Of a stretch of 64,000 nucleotides of DNA, positions 10,964-24,375 are shown piece after piece; the first letter of the stretch is position 1, and every line of letters starts with the position of its first letter. The DNA is taken from positions 34,963,527-35,027,526 of the forward strand of contig CM073520.1 in assembly GCA_037074615.1 (NCBI GenBank). Direction: 5' to 3'. A model generated the notes under the pieces. The model was given only the letters and a program-made list of their open reading frames with translations, was not told the DNA's origin and searched no databases. Source of the DNA: Leucaena leucocephala. Lineage: Eukaryota; Streptophyta; Magnoliopsida; Fabales; Fabaceae. Both the position numbers and the translations under genes were made by a program.

Positions 10964-11490
10964 AGGGTGAAAATAGGCTATTATTTTAATATACGCATAG
11001 GCTTGATTTAATTAAAATTTAATAAAATCTAACCTATTTAATAAAGAGACCAGATTTTTGACTTGTTTAAAAGTTTAGATTTAAATATATTACACTTTTT
11101 TTTTTCTAAAGTCTAACTTATAGCCTATAGGTCTGACCTATTTAATTATATATAGGGTTTAAATAAACTTAAAATATAATAAACCTAAAAGTAAAAAAAA
11201 AATTAGATTATTAAAAAATTTAATCCTATCTATTCTAAATTTATTAAGTGCCTTTGAAGCTTACTAAAAACTGTATAAATATAAGATTTAATATGTTCAA
11301 AATTTATTTACAACATTTAAACTTTAAAATATAAGATTTTCTTATAGGCATACTTTGTAAATATGCCTCTAAAAAAGATTTAGCCCCAGTAGACATTTCA
11401 AAGACTTAAGCATGAGCTTAACAAAGTCTATATACAAGTTCAAATCTATTTAATCAAAATATGACTTAACCTAATCTATTTTTATCTCTA
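10964..11490. mobile_element. MITE-like element with imperfect terminal inverted repeats
   Basis: The left end AGGGTGAAAATAGGCTA and the reverse complement of the right end (GAGATAAAAATAGATTAGGT) form an imperfect inverted repeat. The interior is AT-rich and repeats phrases such as AGTCTAAC, CCTATTTAAT and GGTCTGACC. No coding capacity. I infer a non-autonomous DNA transposon of about 0.5 kb. The superfamily is not determined, and target-site duplications are not clear. Confidence 0.5.
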
Positions 11491-12338
11491 ATTAAAAGTA
11501 CCATAACCCTACTTTTTTTTTTATAATATATAATCAAAATACATATATTATGGATTAGGATGTGTATGCAGAGTTGTATAGAGAGTCGGCTTCTTTTGCC
11601 AATAGGATTAAGATGTGTATGTTGCAATTAGTATTTATACAATTTTTAAATAAAAAAAGTAATAGTGTGGTTTTTTATACTCTTTAGATTTAGTAATAAT
11701 ATTTTATTATTATTATTATTATTAACATTCTTGATGTAATTGTCGTAATCGATGTGATATTAATATTAGTGCATTGATTTTCTAAACTATCAAGTATGAC
11801 TTTTCATTTTAGGATTAGATCCTAAAATATCAATTTAGTGATAATTGAGTTTCAAAAATTATTACTGAAAAATAAGTTATGAATATATATAGTTTTAGAT
11901 AATTACAAATAATATAAAAATGTATTTTATTGTCATCATACGAATGTTATTAGTTATTGACTTATTGTAGTCTTATGGGTTATTCCAAGTAATTTACAGT
12001 CTTATGGGTGGTTCCAAGTAATTTACAGTTAAGATCCCTATATTTATAACTAATTGAATTTATTTTTCTAACTTATTTAACAGATGAGAGAGGGGGACAA
12101 GCTAACGCGCTTTTATACGCAGACGCACGCATATATTTTGTTCACACCAGAAGGTTCCTCGTAATACTTTTCGGGTTTTACGATTTCTCGGCACGGTTCG
12201 CAAAATCAAAATCCGCTAAAATTTTATCTCTCGGCTGTCAATTGCCATCGTCCTCAGTTTCTTCTGCTCTTACGCGTGTTCTCTGTACTCAACTTTCATT
12301 CTAACTTCCTGAACAAGAGGAACTAAGAGGAGAAAGAT
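11491..12338 (+). promoter_or_regulatory. Upstream region and 5' leader of VPS60
   Basis: Contains an ATT trinucleotide run (about 11700-11724) and AT-rich intergenic sequence, turning more GC-balanced from about 12090 towards the VPS60 start, as expected of a core promoter and leader. A TTTTATAC word at about 12111 could be a TATA element. Sequence alone does not fix the transcription start. Confidence 0.4.
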
Positions 12339-15300
12339 ATGAAGAGGGTTTTCGGTGTGAAGAAGAATAAGGAGCCCCCTCCTTCAGTTCAGGATGCTTC
12401 TGATCGGGTTAATCTCTCGTCCTCTATGAACAAATCTGGTTCACTCTGAAAGTTTATTTTCCCCTCATGTTTATTTGGACTCGTTCCTATTTGCGATTGT
12501 ATAAGTGATTGGAAAATATTAAAATTTGAGAACTCGTGATCGTGTGATTTTTGGGTTTTTAACTCGGCCTTGGATATATTAGCTGTGGAGTATGTTAGAT
12601 CGTATGCTGAGCTTGAAGTCATTAATGTTGAAATTTTCTTGCTACCCTTGATTTTGCCATCTTCTCATCTGGAATTATGCATTAAGGTTATGATTATGGT
12701 TAATAATTTATCGAAAAAGGGATTGGAGTGTAATGGATATAGATGGATTAATATTCACAACATAATAGACATAATGCCATAAGATGGATGGTCCATTTGG
12801 TAGTTGCTCGGATGCGTTCAGAAAATTTTGCTTTTATTCTATTAAACTGGAATTGTTGAGTTCCTTTGAGAAGAATTGATAGTTATTCTTTTTACAACGG
12901 ATTAAGTTTTTACTCCCTGTTTTTCCTTGGTTATGTTGCCCCACTTTTAAGGAGTAAATTAACTGCTCGGTACTTTCCTGTTCTCCCTTTTGGCTTCCTA
13001 GGCTTTTAAAATGGACCTTACACCCTACCTGGACTTTAGAGACTGAAAATTAAGCCCCGACTTGCCAATTTGTACTGAAAATATAAAAAAAAATTAGTTT
13101 GAGAAAAATTATTAACCTTGTACACAGCAATTGTGATGTAACAATAGTTGTTTACTTAATGTTTATAGATGTCTTATTATTATTAATATCTGTTCTTAAT
13201 TCATATACCATGAATAGTTAACTTAATGTTGTGGCTAGCAACTCTTAGAATTTATATTTTACTCATGTATTGAAAATTAATTTTGACTTAGGCTAGACTA
13301 GCTATATTTATTTTTACATAACTCTGCTATTAGTAGTCAGTTGGTTCAATTGCTTGAATTTCTGTCCTGCTGAATATAAATTGATGATTCGAATGATCTT
13401 TTTTCACTCTTGCCTAAAGTATGCTGTATATTCCAGATCACTAAAAGAGGTGATACTGTTGATGAGAAGATAAAGAAGCTCGATGCTGAACTTAGTAGAT
13501 ATAAAGAACAACTCCAAAAAACAAGGCCTGGTCCTGCACAGGAAGCAATCAAAGCTAGAGCAATGAGAGTTCTTAAGCAAAAGCGAATGTAAGTTTGTTA
13601 GTGCATATTTACTTATGCTGTTTGTTGTAGTTTTATTAGAAAGTTGATTTAGCCAACTGATATGTCAAGACTGGAAAATGTTGTATTTTCTTGCATTCTC
13701 AGTATATCTAGGAATGGGATTTGTTTTCCAATGAATATGTAGCAGGTTGAGAAAAACATGGTAACTGTATTACCCAAGTTAACACAACTAAGCAGTGTAT
13801 GCTGTATACCCTTACCTTATTAATCGTTACTGATGGGTTCAATTTCACATATGTTCTATGAACACTCACTTTCTGCTATATTTGCCATCTGGCTGTATAT
13901 TGAAGGTCAGAGATTCCTTTGTCCTCTGTTGTTGATTCCTAGGTTGTAAGTCAGTTTTGTTAGATCCTTTATGAGTTGTTAGAATATTCCTGTTTTTGTT
14001 TGTCAAATTGAATAAATCTAACTTTAGCTAATGCTTGATTATGTGTGTGATCATTTGATGAACTGTTAATTCACCTCTTCTTGATAGGTATGAAGGGCAG
14101 CGTGACATGCTGTATAATCAGACATTTAATCTTGATCAGGTTTCATTTGCTGCAGAGGGTATTAAAGATGCTCAACAAACCGTGAGTCCTGAAGAGCTTA
14201 CACTTCATTTCTAATTTTGTTGTTGAATTATCGATGTCCATATGTGGGTGTACCATGCAGTATATCAAGGCAGACTTTTAATTGTTCCTCATCGGGAACC
14301 TGACTACCTGATGAGAGGTTTGAGACATTATTTATAATTAATGAGGGTTCTCTTAATAAGGACTAGCTTGATTGCTACCTTGGACTCCTTTTAGATAAAC
14401 TATCATGTGCATTCCATTTATGAGAAACCATATATTAAAAATTTCCCCCCTCTTTTGGCCTCCTCTTTTCAGATGTCAGCCTTGAAGTCTGCCAACAAGG
14501 AGTTGAAGGGAATGATGAAAACTGTGAAGATACAAGACATTGACGTATGAACTCTTTCTTTTCTCTTGTAGCTTCTGTCTGGCTATTTCCATATTGCTTT
14601 GGTCTAAATTGTTGATTTTTGCTGAATGCAGAATTTGCAAGATGAGATGATGGACCTGATGGATGTAAGCAACGAAATACAAGAGACCTTAGGTAGAAGT
14701 TATAATGTGCCTGATGACCTTGATGAAGATGAACTCATGGGTGGTAAGTTCAAAATCATCTAAACTTATAGTTGATGTTAATGAGCTTTAGCTAATATTC
14801 AATTAATTGCACTTTTTCCCATGTATATAAATGATACGATATCAGTCATCTGGTTTGTTGGAATCATTATTAAACAAATGAAAGGTGATTGCCCTTAAAT
14901 GTTTGATTTCCTTGTTTCAAGGACTTGAGTTGAAAATCAACCATTTTATCCGTGGCATGTGCAATGTTTTGATAATTTCAGCTTGTAGGATGTGTGATCT
15001 TCTCTATTTGATGGCTTGGATGCATTATTGGCGCCTTTTAGCAGACATGTGGATCCATTAAAATTTTCTTGTTTTTCTGTTTTTGGTGTCAAGAACTTGA
15101 TGCACTGGAAGCAGACATGGGAAATGAGACTGAGATGGATGGAGTTCCTTCCTACCTCCAGCCAGATAAGGAACCTGATGTGGAGGCAGAGCTTAACTTG
15201 CCTTCTGCTCCCACAGGACATACAGCGGCACCACCAGGCAGATCCAATGCTCAAGTATGATTTCCTTGCCCTAATTGTATTACTTTAGTGTTCTTTTAAA

Positions 15301-15672
15301 AGCCATGAATAAATGAGGTTTAAATTTGACTGGAAGTTATCATACCAAAAAAAAAAAACGAAAATTGACTGCAAGTTCTTATGAAAGTATTGGGGCTTCG
15401 GGTTCTAAAGAAGGCTAGGAAGGGTAATAATCAAAGACGTTAATTGAGGGCCAATAGCGTCCAAGATAGTTTTGAAGACTGAAAACATAAATCATAATCT
15501 GTATTCTTCATTAGTGCTAATCTCTACAACGTATAACTTTACATCGTAAAACAACAAACTACTGTCCTTTTCATGGGTGTACTTCTGTAATTTGATTGGT
15601 TGCTGTTGTTGCTGACAGGCTGAGGATGAAATGGGTTTACCTCCGGTCCCACGGGCATCCCTACGGGGTTAG
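12339..15672 (+). CDS. VPS60: VPS60/CHMP5-like ESCRT-III protein, 7 coding exons
   Basis: VPS60 (CHMP5) is an ESCRT-III-related protein that binds LIP5 and stimulates the VPS4 ATPase during multivesicular-body sorting. Exons are 12339-12407, 13437-13588, 14088-14181, 14473-14544, 14632-14743, 15094-15254 and 15619-15672. Together they total 714 nt, or 237 residues plus stop; all six introns are GT-AG and the frame is maintained throughout. The protein starts MKRVFGVKKNKEPPPSVQDA, with the basic N-terminus used for membrane binding. The Snf7 coiled-coil core includes KTRPGPAQEAIKARAMRVLK, YEGQRDMLYNQTFNLDQVSF and LKSANKELKGMMKTVKIQDI. An acidic part (DDLDEDELMGELDALEADMG) follows, and it ends LPPVPRASLRG, the C-terminal tail used in VPS4/LIP5 contact. 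Length and motifs match plant VPS60 (about 235 aa). A possible poly(A) signal AATAAA lies at about 15975. Apparently intact and functional. Confidence 0.97.
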
Positions 15673-16030
15673 GGTAAGCCTTTCATTAGCATAACTGTTG
15701 TGGATATATTGACTACTACTTCGATTTATATGGTGATTGGACTGGTGCATTTTTTGGATAGGATGGCATGGCACCTGAAAGATATATGTATTATATATTT
15801 TTTTATTGAATGATATGGCGGTGAATACTTGAAGTACAAAAACAAAAACAAGAATATTTGACTTGTCTTTATATAGCAGGAAATGTCTTATTTAGTAGAT
15901 GGTTGTGAAGTGGACATGATGGCATTTAAAAAAAGCGAGGGCATTTTAATAATTGTGCTTCAAAACTTATTTATAATAAAGGGACTTGGGATTTCAGTGT
16001 AATATCTAAGCAAAATGAGATGGAAATGCG
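15673..16030 (+). other. VPS60 3' flank
   Basis: Presumed 3' untranslated region and downstream DNA. AATAAA at about 15975-15980 is a candidate polyadenylation signal. No separate gene seen. Confidence 0.5.
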
Positions 16031-16360
16031 TCATTTTGAGATCATAAAGTGTTTGACAAAGCCAAGGGCGACAATGGTGGGCAAGAAGCAAAGTCTCCAA
16101 ATCTGAAATCTCACCAAAGTCTCCGATGCTGGAGTTCCGATTCTCAAGGCATACTCAGCGTCGTTAGACCAAGCTGTAGCGGCAGATCGTCGCTTCTCGG
16201 AGGCTTGACCCACCTCTGTTGGCATGCTCCAATTCCTTGCCCTCTTCATGGGTTTTTCAGTGGAGGAGAAAGGAAAGAGGAGAGAGAAGGATAAAGTGGA
16301 ATATATTAATTGGTTAGAATAAGGATGATGTGGCATTTTGGGGAGACTGACAGTCAACAT
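16031..16360 (-). other. GC-richer island with an open frame, unrecognised
   Basis: The minus strand is open for 109 codons. The central part (about 16260-16100), reading ARNWSMPTEVGQASEKRRSA and AEYALRIGTPASETL, has the look of real coding sequence. I do not recognise the family. The frame ends are hydrophobic and unconvincing. It may be a captured exon or pseudogene piece just before the AT-rich array begins. Confidence 0.3.
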
Positions 16361-17606
16361 TTAGGAACCATTTAAGCAGGGCCACCTTGCCTCACTTCCA
16401 AGGTGACATTGACCTAAAATTTTTTAGACTATGGCAAAAATGCCATTAACCCAAATGTTATTTTTGAACAGAAGAATGCTCTTATGTTTCAAAGGAAGGG
16501 TCTTACTACTTATTTTCTAATAAAGCCATTCTTGATGGTAGAATACTACCATTTTTCCTCAACTAAATGATAAATTATTAACAAATAAACAATAAATAAA
16601 AGTGTATTGCCCAAATAAATAAATAAAATAATATGATTTTGGAAAAAGATATAAATAAAGCCAACAAGCAAATGAAGGATAAATTATTAACAAATAAATA
16701 ATAAACAATAAACAATAGTGCATGAAAACAAGCAAAATTGAACTACAGGATGAACTCTCAAGTCAATTTTTTAAATATAAATAAAAAAGACAAGTAAATG
16801 AATAATAAATTATTAACAAATAAACAATTTTGGATAGCTCAACAAAATAAAAAAATACAATGAAGAAATGAAAAATAAATAAATAAAAGCTAGCAAATGA
16901 ATGATAAATTACTAAAAATTAAATAAGTGTGTAAAGTCAAACAAAATAATAAATCAATATAATTTAGAAAAAAATATAAATAAAAAATAAATGAAATTGA
17001 ACACGTGACCTTCTATAAGCTCTCAGCCAATTAAATATAAATGAAGAAATATAAAAAATAATATAGCCAAAAAAATGAATAATAAACTACTAACAAAGAA
17101 ATAATAAAATATAATATAGAAGCAGATTCTATTTCTATTCGATGAGGAGTTCAAGACAAATTTTTTAAATATAAATAAATGGATGATAATAATAAACAAT
17201 AAATAATAATGCATAACACAACAAAATAAATAAATCAATAGATGAGCTCTCAAGCTAAATTTTTAAATATAAATAATAAAGAAACAATTTTTAAATATAA
17301 GCAAATGGATAAACAATTATTAACAAATAAACAATAGTAAATAACCCAACAAAATAAATAAAGCAACATAATGTAGGGAAATAACATAAATAGTGAAACA
17401 AGTTGGAATTAAACTATCCAATAAAATTTAAGTATAAATAATGAAGCAACTAAATTTTATTTTGATATCTATCTTTTTTTTTTAATAGATCCTTTAATTT
17501 TATTTTATTGGCACAATTAGTTTCTATATAGCAAAATTAGTTAAAAATGATTTAATAAGGAGAGAAAACAATATAAATTAAAATTGAGGGAAAGTTTAAT
17601 AGTTTT

Positions 17607-17608
<2 letters not shown>

Positions 17609-17637
<29 letters not shown>
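17609..17637. repeat. (AT)n microsatellite inside the array
   Basis: A perfect AT dinucleotide run of about 29 bp. It borders a short stretch (17640-17990) that lacks the array phrases and so is probably older unique sequence or another insertion. Confidence 0.85.
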
Positions 17638-17640
<3 letters not shown>

Positions 17641-18689
17641 GACCCGAGGAAGTAATGCCAAATAAATTAGCATTCCTTTGAATTTATAAAACCAGTATGC
17701 TTGAAGGTCAATTTAATTAGCTTTATAGAAATATAAACATTTAAATATTAATTTTGTGTATTCAAGCGTATGATTCAATTTATTAGCTGTGTCTAAATTC
17801 ATTGCCAAAAATCAACATACACGTGCAGGAGTTTTTATGTTAATAATTTCTTTGGCCAAATATTATAATCCAAATCCATATTTATACAAATATAAATTTA
17901 GCGTTAAGGTTATCCTTTTTGTAAAAAAAAAAATTGACATTTAATTTCATTTTGGGAGGGGAAGCATCATCAACAACAACAATAACAACTACAACCTATT
18001 CTATTGACATAATATAAAATATTAAAAGATAAATAACTTCATACCCTTAGGCTTACCTAACTAACTTAATAACTAATTCTAATTGATAAACTTCCTTATA
18101 AGATATAACAGATTGGTTTCCCGACAAAAAATTTAACTTATCGACCTAACAAATAACTTCCTCATAAAATAACTTCATTGAGAAGCTCTCAAGCTAATTA
18201 AATATAAATAATGAAGAAATACAAAAAACAAATATATCCAAACAAATGTAACAAAAAATAATAAAATATAATAAAAGGAAAGATATAAATAATAAAGAAA
18301 TGAAAAAAAAGAATGCCCCATACAAATGGTAAATTATTCACTAGCCCAACAAAATTAATAAACCAAAAAAAAATTGATATTCCATGAGGAGCTCTCAACA
18401 CAAAATTTTTAAATATAAATAATAAAGAAATAAAAAAAATAAATAGTCAAGTAAATGAATGATAGTAATAAACAATAAATCATATCCCAAACACAAGCAA
18501 ATGAATAATATTATTATTAAATATACAATAGTAACTTAATAGATAAATCAAAAGCAACCATAACAAATAAATAATAAATAATGAAATAAGGGAAAAATTC
18601 CATCAAATATCAATATCAAAGAAATAAAAAAATAGAGACAAGCAAATGAAAAGAAGTGCATAGCTCAAAAAATTTAATAATGATTGATT

Positions 18690-21600
18690 GATTGCTAACA
18701 AATAAATAACAAAATATAATATAGAAAAAATAAAAATAATGAATAAATGAAAAAATAAATAAATAGAGCCATAATCTTAACAAACAAATATAATAGTGTG
18801 TAGCCCAACAAAATTAATAAAATAAAATAATTTAAAAATAAATAATTAAGCAAGCAGAATTGATTCTATTGGAGGTTTACTTTGCCTCACAACACTTCTT
18901 CAATTATAAATAAAGTAGCCCAACAAAATAAATAAATATAAATTTTAAAAAAATATATAAATAATAAAATAAAAAGAGAAATAAAAAAATGGATAGAATG
19001 ATAATAACACATAAACAATAAATAATTAAACAAGCATAATTGATTCTTTTTTAGGTTTAATTATAGACAGTGAAGAAATAAAAAACTAAATACATGTTGA
19101 TTCATAAAGATTTGATAATTTTGCCTCAAAACACTTCTTCAATGATAAATAAAGGAGAACAACAAAATCTATAAACAATAAATACTAGTTTATCCAACAA
19201 AATAAATAAATAAAATTTTAAAAAATATAAATAATAAAACAAGCAAATAAAAAAATGGATAGAGAAGCAAATGGATGATAATAACACATAAACAATAAAT
19301 AATACCACATCCAATAAAATAAATAAATTAATATAATTTACACATAATCTTCTATGTGATATGAGCTCACAAGTTTTTTTAAGAAATAGACACAACATGA
19401 TGAGTGACAAATTATTGATAAAGAAATAATGAAATAACTCAACAAAATAAATAAATCAATAAAATTTTGCAAAGTAATATAAATAATAAAACAAGCAAAA
19501 TTGAACTACCCAATGAATCTTTTAAATATAAATAACAAAGAGGAAAAATAAATAGAAATTCAGTGAAAAATAAAAATGCTAATCCAACAAAATAAATGAT
19601 CCAATATAATATAGAGAGAGAAAATATAAATAATAAAACAAGCGAGGCTCCACCTAAATAGGAGCTCAAATAACACAATAAAATAAAAAAATAACATAAT
19701 TTATGGAAAAGTATAAATAATGAAACAAGGGAAAATTTCCAAATATCAGTAACATAAATAAAAAAAATAGATACAAGCAAACAAAAAAAAGTGCATAGCT
19801 CAAAAAATTTAGTAACGAATGATAGATTACTAACAAATAAATAACAAAATATAATATAGGAAAATAAAAATAATAAAAAAATTAAAAAAATAAATAGAGC
19901 CATAATCTTAACAAACAAATATAATAGTGTGTAGCACAACAAAATTAATAAACTAATATAAATTAGAAATAAATAATTAAACATTATATTTGAGGCTTAA
20001 TTGTAGACAGTGAAGAAATAAAAAACTAAATACATGCTGATCTATATAAAGATTTGATAATTTTGCCTCAAAATACTTCTTCAATGATGAATAAAGGAGA
20101 ACAACAAAATCTAAAAACAATAAATACTAGTTTACCCAACAAAATAAACAAAATAAGCATAATTTTAAAAAATATAAATAATAAAACAAGCAAAGAAATA
20201 AAAATAGAGAAGCAAATGAAGGATAATAACACATAAACAATAAATAATACCACATAGCCAATTAAATAAATTAATTAATATAATTTACACATCTTCTATG
20301 TGATATGAGCTCATATAAAATGAAGAAATAGACACAAGCAAATGAATGACAAATTATTAATAAATAAATAAATCTTGAAATAATAAAACAAGCAAAATTG
20401 AAAATCTTTTAAATATAAATAAAAAAGAAGAAAAATAAATAGAAATTCAGTAAAAAAATAATAATGCTAATCTAACAAAATAAATAATCCAATATAATAT
20501 AGAGAAAAATACAAATAATCAATACGAGCTCGCAATACAAAAATTAAATAAAAAAAATAACATAATTTATGGAAAAATATAAATAAGGGAATAAGGGAAA
20601 ATTTCCAAATATCAGTAACATAAATAAAAAAACTAGATACAAGCAAATAAAAAAAAGTGCATAGCTCAAAAAATTTAGTAACGAATGATAGATTACTAAC
20701 AAATAAATAACAAAATATAATATAGGAAAATAAAAATAATGAAAAAATTAAAAAAATAAATAGAGCCATAACAAACAAATATAATAGTAGTACAACAAAA
20801 TTAATAAACTAATATAACTTAGAAATAAATAATTAAACATTATATTTGAGGTTTAATTGTAGGGAAGAAATAAAAAACTAAATACATGTTGATCTATATC
20901 ATAAAGATTTGATAATTTTGCCTCAAAATAAATAAATCAATAATTTAACAAAGTAATATAAATAATAAAACAAGCAAATTGAACTACCCAATGAATCTTT
21001 TAAATATAAATAAAAAACATAAATATAAATTCAGTAAAAAATAATAATGCTAATCTAACAAAATAAATAATCCAATATAATATAGAGAAAAATATAAATA
21101 ATCAATAGGAGCTCTCAATCCAAAAATTAAATAACACAACAAAGTAAAATTGTTTTACTAAATTTCCAAATATAAATAATTAAACAAGGGAAATTTTCCA
21201 AATATCAATAACAGAAATAAAAAAAAATAGATACAAGCAAATTTAAAAAAGTACATAGCTCAAGAATTTAGTAATGAATGATATATTACTAACAAATAAA
21301 TAACAAAATATAATATAGGAAAATAAAAATAATTAAATAAATGAAAAAAAAATAGAGCATAATCTTAACAAACAAATATAATCGTGTGTAGCACAACAAA
21401 ATTAATAAAACTAATATAACTTAGAAATAAATAATTAAACATTATATTTGAGGTTTAATTGTAGACAGGGAAGAAATAAAAAACTAAATACATGTTGATC
21501 TATGTCATAAAGATTTGATAATTTTGCCTCAAAAATACTTCTTATGATGAATAAAGGAGAACAACAAAATCTAAAAACAATAAATACATAGTTTACCCAA

Positions 21601-22020
21601 CAAAATAAATAAATAAGCATAATTTTAAAAAATATAAATAATAAAACAAGCAAAGAAATAAAAAAAATGGATAGAGAAGCAAATGAATGATAATAACACA
21701 TAAACAATAAATAATACCACATAGCCAATAAAATAAATTAATTAATATATATGAGCTCATAAGTTAAATTTTTATGATAATCTAACAAAATAAATGATCT
21801 AATATAATATGGAGAATAATATAAATAATAAAATAAGCGAGGCTTTCCACCTGAATAGTCTCAATCCAATAACATAATTTATGGAAAAATATAAATAATG
21901 AAACAAGGGAATCCAGAAATAAAAAAAAAAATAGATACAAGCAAAAGAAAAAAAGTGCATAGCTTAAAAAAATTAGTAATGAATCATAGATTACTAACAA
22001 ATAAATAACAAAATATAATA
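18690..22020. repeat. Higher-order repeat domain within block 1
   Basis: The landmark TACTAACAAATAAATAACAA followed by AATATAATATAG recurs at about 18690, 19831, 20690, 21280 and 21990. Each time it is followed by AGAGCCATAATCTTAACAAA, GTGTGTAGC and, in fuller copies, ACTTCTTCAATGATAAATAA and TTCTATGTGATATGAGCTCA. Copies differ by internal deletions (spacing 590-1141 bp). This shows amplification of multi-monomer units, not just monomers. Confidence 0.7.
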
Positions 22021-22939
22021 TAGAAAAATAAAATAATGAATAAATGAAAAAAATTAGAGCCATAATCTTAACAAACCAATATAATAGTGTGTAACCCAAC
22101 AAAATTAATAGATAACCCAACAAAATAAATAAATCAATATCATATAGGGAAATAAGATAAATAGTGAAACAAGCAAGAACTAAACTATCCAATAAAGCTT
22201 AAATATAAATAATGTGGAAATAAAAAACTAGATAAAGCAACCATAACAAATAAATACTAAATAAAAATGTATAGCCAAAAAATATAAATAAATAAAACAA
22301 GGGACCAATAGAGCCAAAGTGCATAATCAATAAACCAATATAGGTCTTAATTATAAAATATTGAAAAAATAAAAAAACTAAATATATTGATCTATGTCAT
22401 AAACATTTGATAACTTTGCCTCCCTTCAAACTTCAATGATAAATAACGAATACAAATAGACGATAAAATTATTAATAAATAAATAATATAAATATAAATA
22501 ATGAAGAAATAGAAAAAATAAATATATACAATGAATGACAAATTACTAACAAATAAATAATTTAAGGAAAATATAAATAACGAAGAAATAAAAAAAGAAT
22601 ATAGCCAAGATAAATTAATAATAAATAAACAATAGTATGTAGCCCAACCTAATAAATAATAATGTATAGCCAACAAAATAAATAAATCCACATAATTTTA
22701 ATTAGTGAAAAATAAAAAAAAATAAAAACAAGCAAATGGATGTCAGCAACTAATAAAGCATAGCTAAAATTTAAATATAAATAAAATTAATTAATTAATA
22801 TAATTTAGACAACAAGGCAAAAATGATGGGGAAAAAAGAGATGATAGTGGGACAATAAGGATAGTTGTGGTTTGTTCAACCATGAGTAATGAACAAGAAC
22901 AAAGGGGTATACGCAAAAAGAGAACAAATTAACAAGATT

Positions 22940-23205
22940 ACAACAAATTTACAGCATTTGAGTGCTTTGTAAATTTAAAGGGAGAGTTATTGAACAACTG
23001 GCTTTTCAACATATATTTGTAAATTAAAGGGAGAGTTCTTATAAAAAGTGTGAGCTTGTGTGTGTTCGCTTGCACGTGCACACATAATCTGAATGCCATG
23101 AAAAACTTGCAACTTCTTATGTATTTGCAATTTGACATCTAATGTCTCACTCTCAGAAATAACCAATGGATCTCTAAAATTCTGAACATGCTGTTGTAAT
23201 CTAAA
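22940..23205 (-). pseudogene. UBP12/13-like exon fragments (C-terminal exon plus a catalytic-domain exon), left copy
   Basis: UBP12/13 are plant USP7-type deubiquitinases. On the minus strand about 23195-23110 reads HVQNF-DPLVISESETL and KLQIHKKLQVF. This corresponds to the family's C-terminal VQNFGDPFFLVIHEGETLAE stretch followed by KLQV. At about 23000-22945, NNSPFKFTKHSNA matches the catalytic-domain exon NNTPFKFTKYSNAYMLVYI. In the family these two exons are far apart and in the opposite order. The frames carry deletions, so this is a rearranged pseudogene piece. A longer version lies at 44410-44720. Confidence 0.75.
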
Positions 23206-24317
23206 AAACATAACCACCCCAATAAAATAAATCAAATCAAAATAAATTGCAAGAAGTAACTCAACGCCTCAAATAAAGCATGATTCCTGATCAGGTAATA
23301 ACAACAACATATTAGTATGTTCATTATCATCATGGATCAAAAGTGAATGTTTGAGCATTTTAATTTTAGCCATCAAACAGTGTCAATGGGAAAAAAAATG
23401 GCAGAGAAAGGAACATGATGCCTAACCAACAATCTCCATTGTATAAACATAATTACTAGGAAAACTAGCATGGAGAATCTGTGGCGGCAAAAATGGTAGG
23501 GAAAGAAGTCAAATTTTCAACCATCAAGCACTGAACTAACAAGAACAAAGAAACATCCATGGTCAGGGTCAATGGGTGTATCAGATGAGTTGCAAAAGGG
23601 AGAGTAATAATTTTGGAAATCTAGATTAATCATAACAAAGAGGATGAAAAAGAGGAACAAGAGCAAATCAACAAATTGATCACAAGAAATTCAACAACAA
23701 AATATGATGATCTATGCTCGGGAAATCAACAAATGCAATAAAGCCACATAACAAAGCAATCAAATATTACAAATACAATCAAAAGAAGGAGGAAACTGCA
23801 AGGGGGATATTTCATTTTCACTTTTTTTTTTCAAATTTTACTTTTAGTATAGCATAACAAAAATAATAAAATATAAACAGCCCTTCCTCACAAATAACCC
23901 TTCACTATCTATATCTACCCGAATAATTCAAAACCCTTCACCATCTATATCTACCCGAATAATTCAAAACACAACACCTAAATCTAAGGTGACAAAGAGG
24001 ACTGGTGCAACACACACAAAAACTAGTTTTGATACAAATGGAGGAGTTTTAGGGAGCAAGGACAGAAATAAAGGGACAAAACAACATAAAATAAGACGGG
24101 TTTGAGAGATAACGTAAAAATTAGTGTTTTGCATGTGGCAGGTGTTATCAAGATATTAATATAACTCGTCAGATTTCTAATGTATGATCAAAATACACTT
24201 ATAGAAGTACAACCGTATATAAAATAAAGTCAGATATTGTACCTGATTATTGGTTATTCTTAATTTGTCTCTCACTTTTTTCCTTTATTTGCTGGGTATT
24301 TCTCATTCCCATCCTTG

Positions 24318-24375
24318 TACTCCATCTGTTTCAAATATAAGGTACTTTTAACTAAAATATCATATAAATATTATA
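24318..24375 (+). mobile_element. Stowaway-like MITE end fragment
   Basis: TACTCCATCTGTTTCAAATA followed by TAAGG resembles the conserved Stowaway MITE terminus (CTCCCTCCGTTTC followed by ATAAG). Related copies are at 31609-31665 and 45758-45812, carried along in the segmental copies. No opposite end was identified. Confidence 0.4.

Larger units (their letters stand above)
16590..22830. repeat. AT-rich repeat array, block 1
   Basis: Continuous repeat made of recurring phrases: AAATGAATGATAAATTACTA, AACAAATAAACAATAAATAA, TAGCCCAACAAAATAAATAA, TCAATATAATTTAG, AAATATAAATAATGAAACAA, AATTGAACTACC, GAGCTCTCAAG and TTTTAAATATAAATAA. They occur mostly in that order and always in the same orientation. 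Spacing of the GCTCTCAAG landmark (for example 17019 to 17244, 18183 to 18390) suggests monomers near 200-230 bp, some longer. The plus strand is strongly A-rich with stops in all frames. The Leu/Phe/Tyr/Ile-rich open frames on the minus strand (for example 19984-19439) are by-products. No genes recognised. Confidence 0.85.

Noticed and set aside
19439..19984. 181-codon minus-strand open frame, rich in Leu, Phe, Tyr and Ile, looking like a membrane protein
   Set aside because: It is the reverse reading of TAAATA/AATAAA-type array phrases. The same peptide phrases recur in many array copies, with no family resemblance and no conservation of frame.
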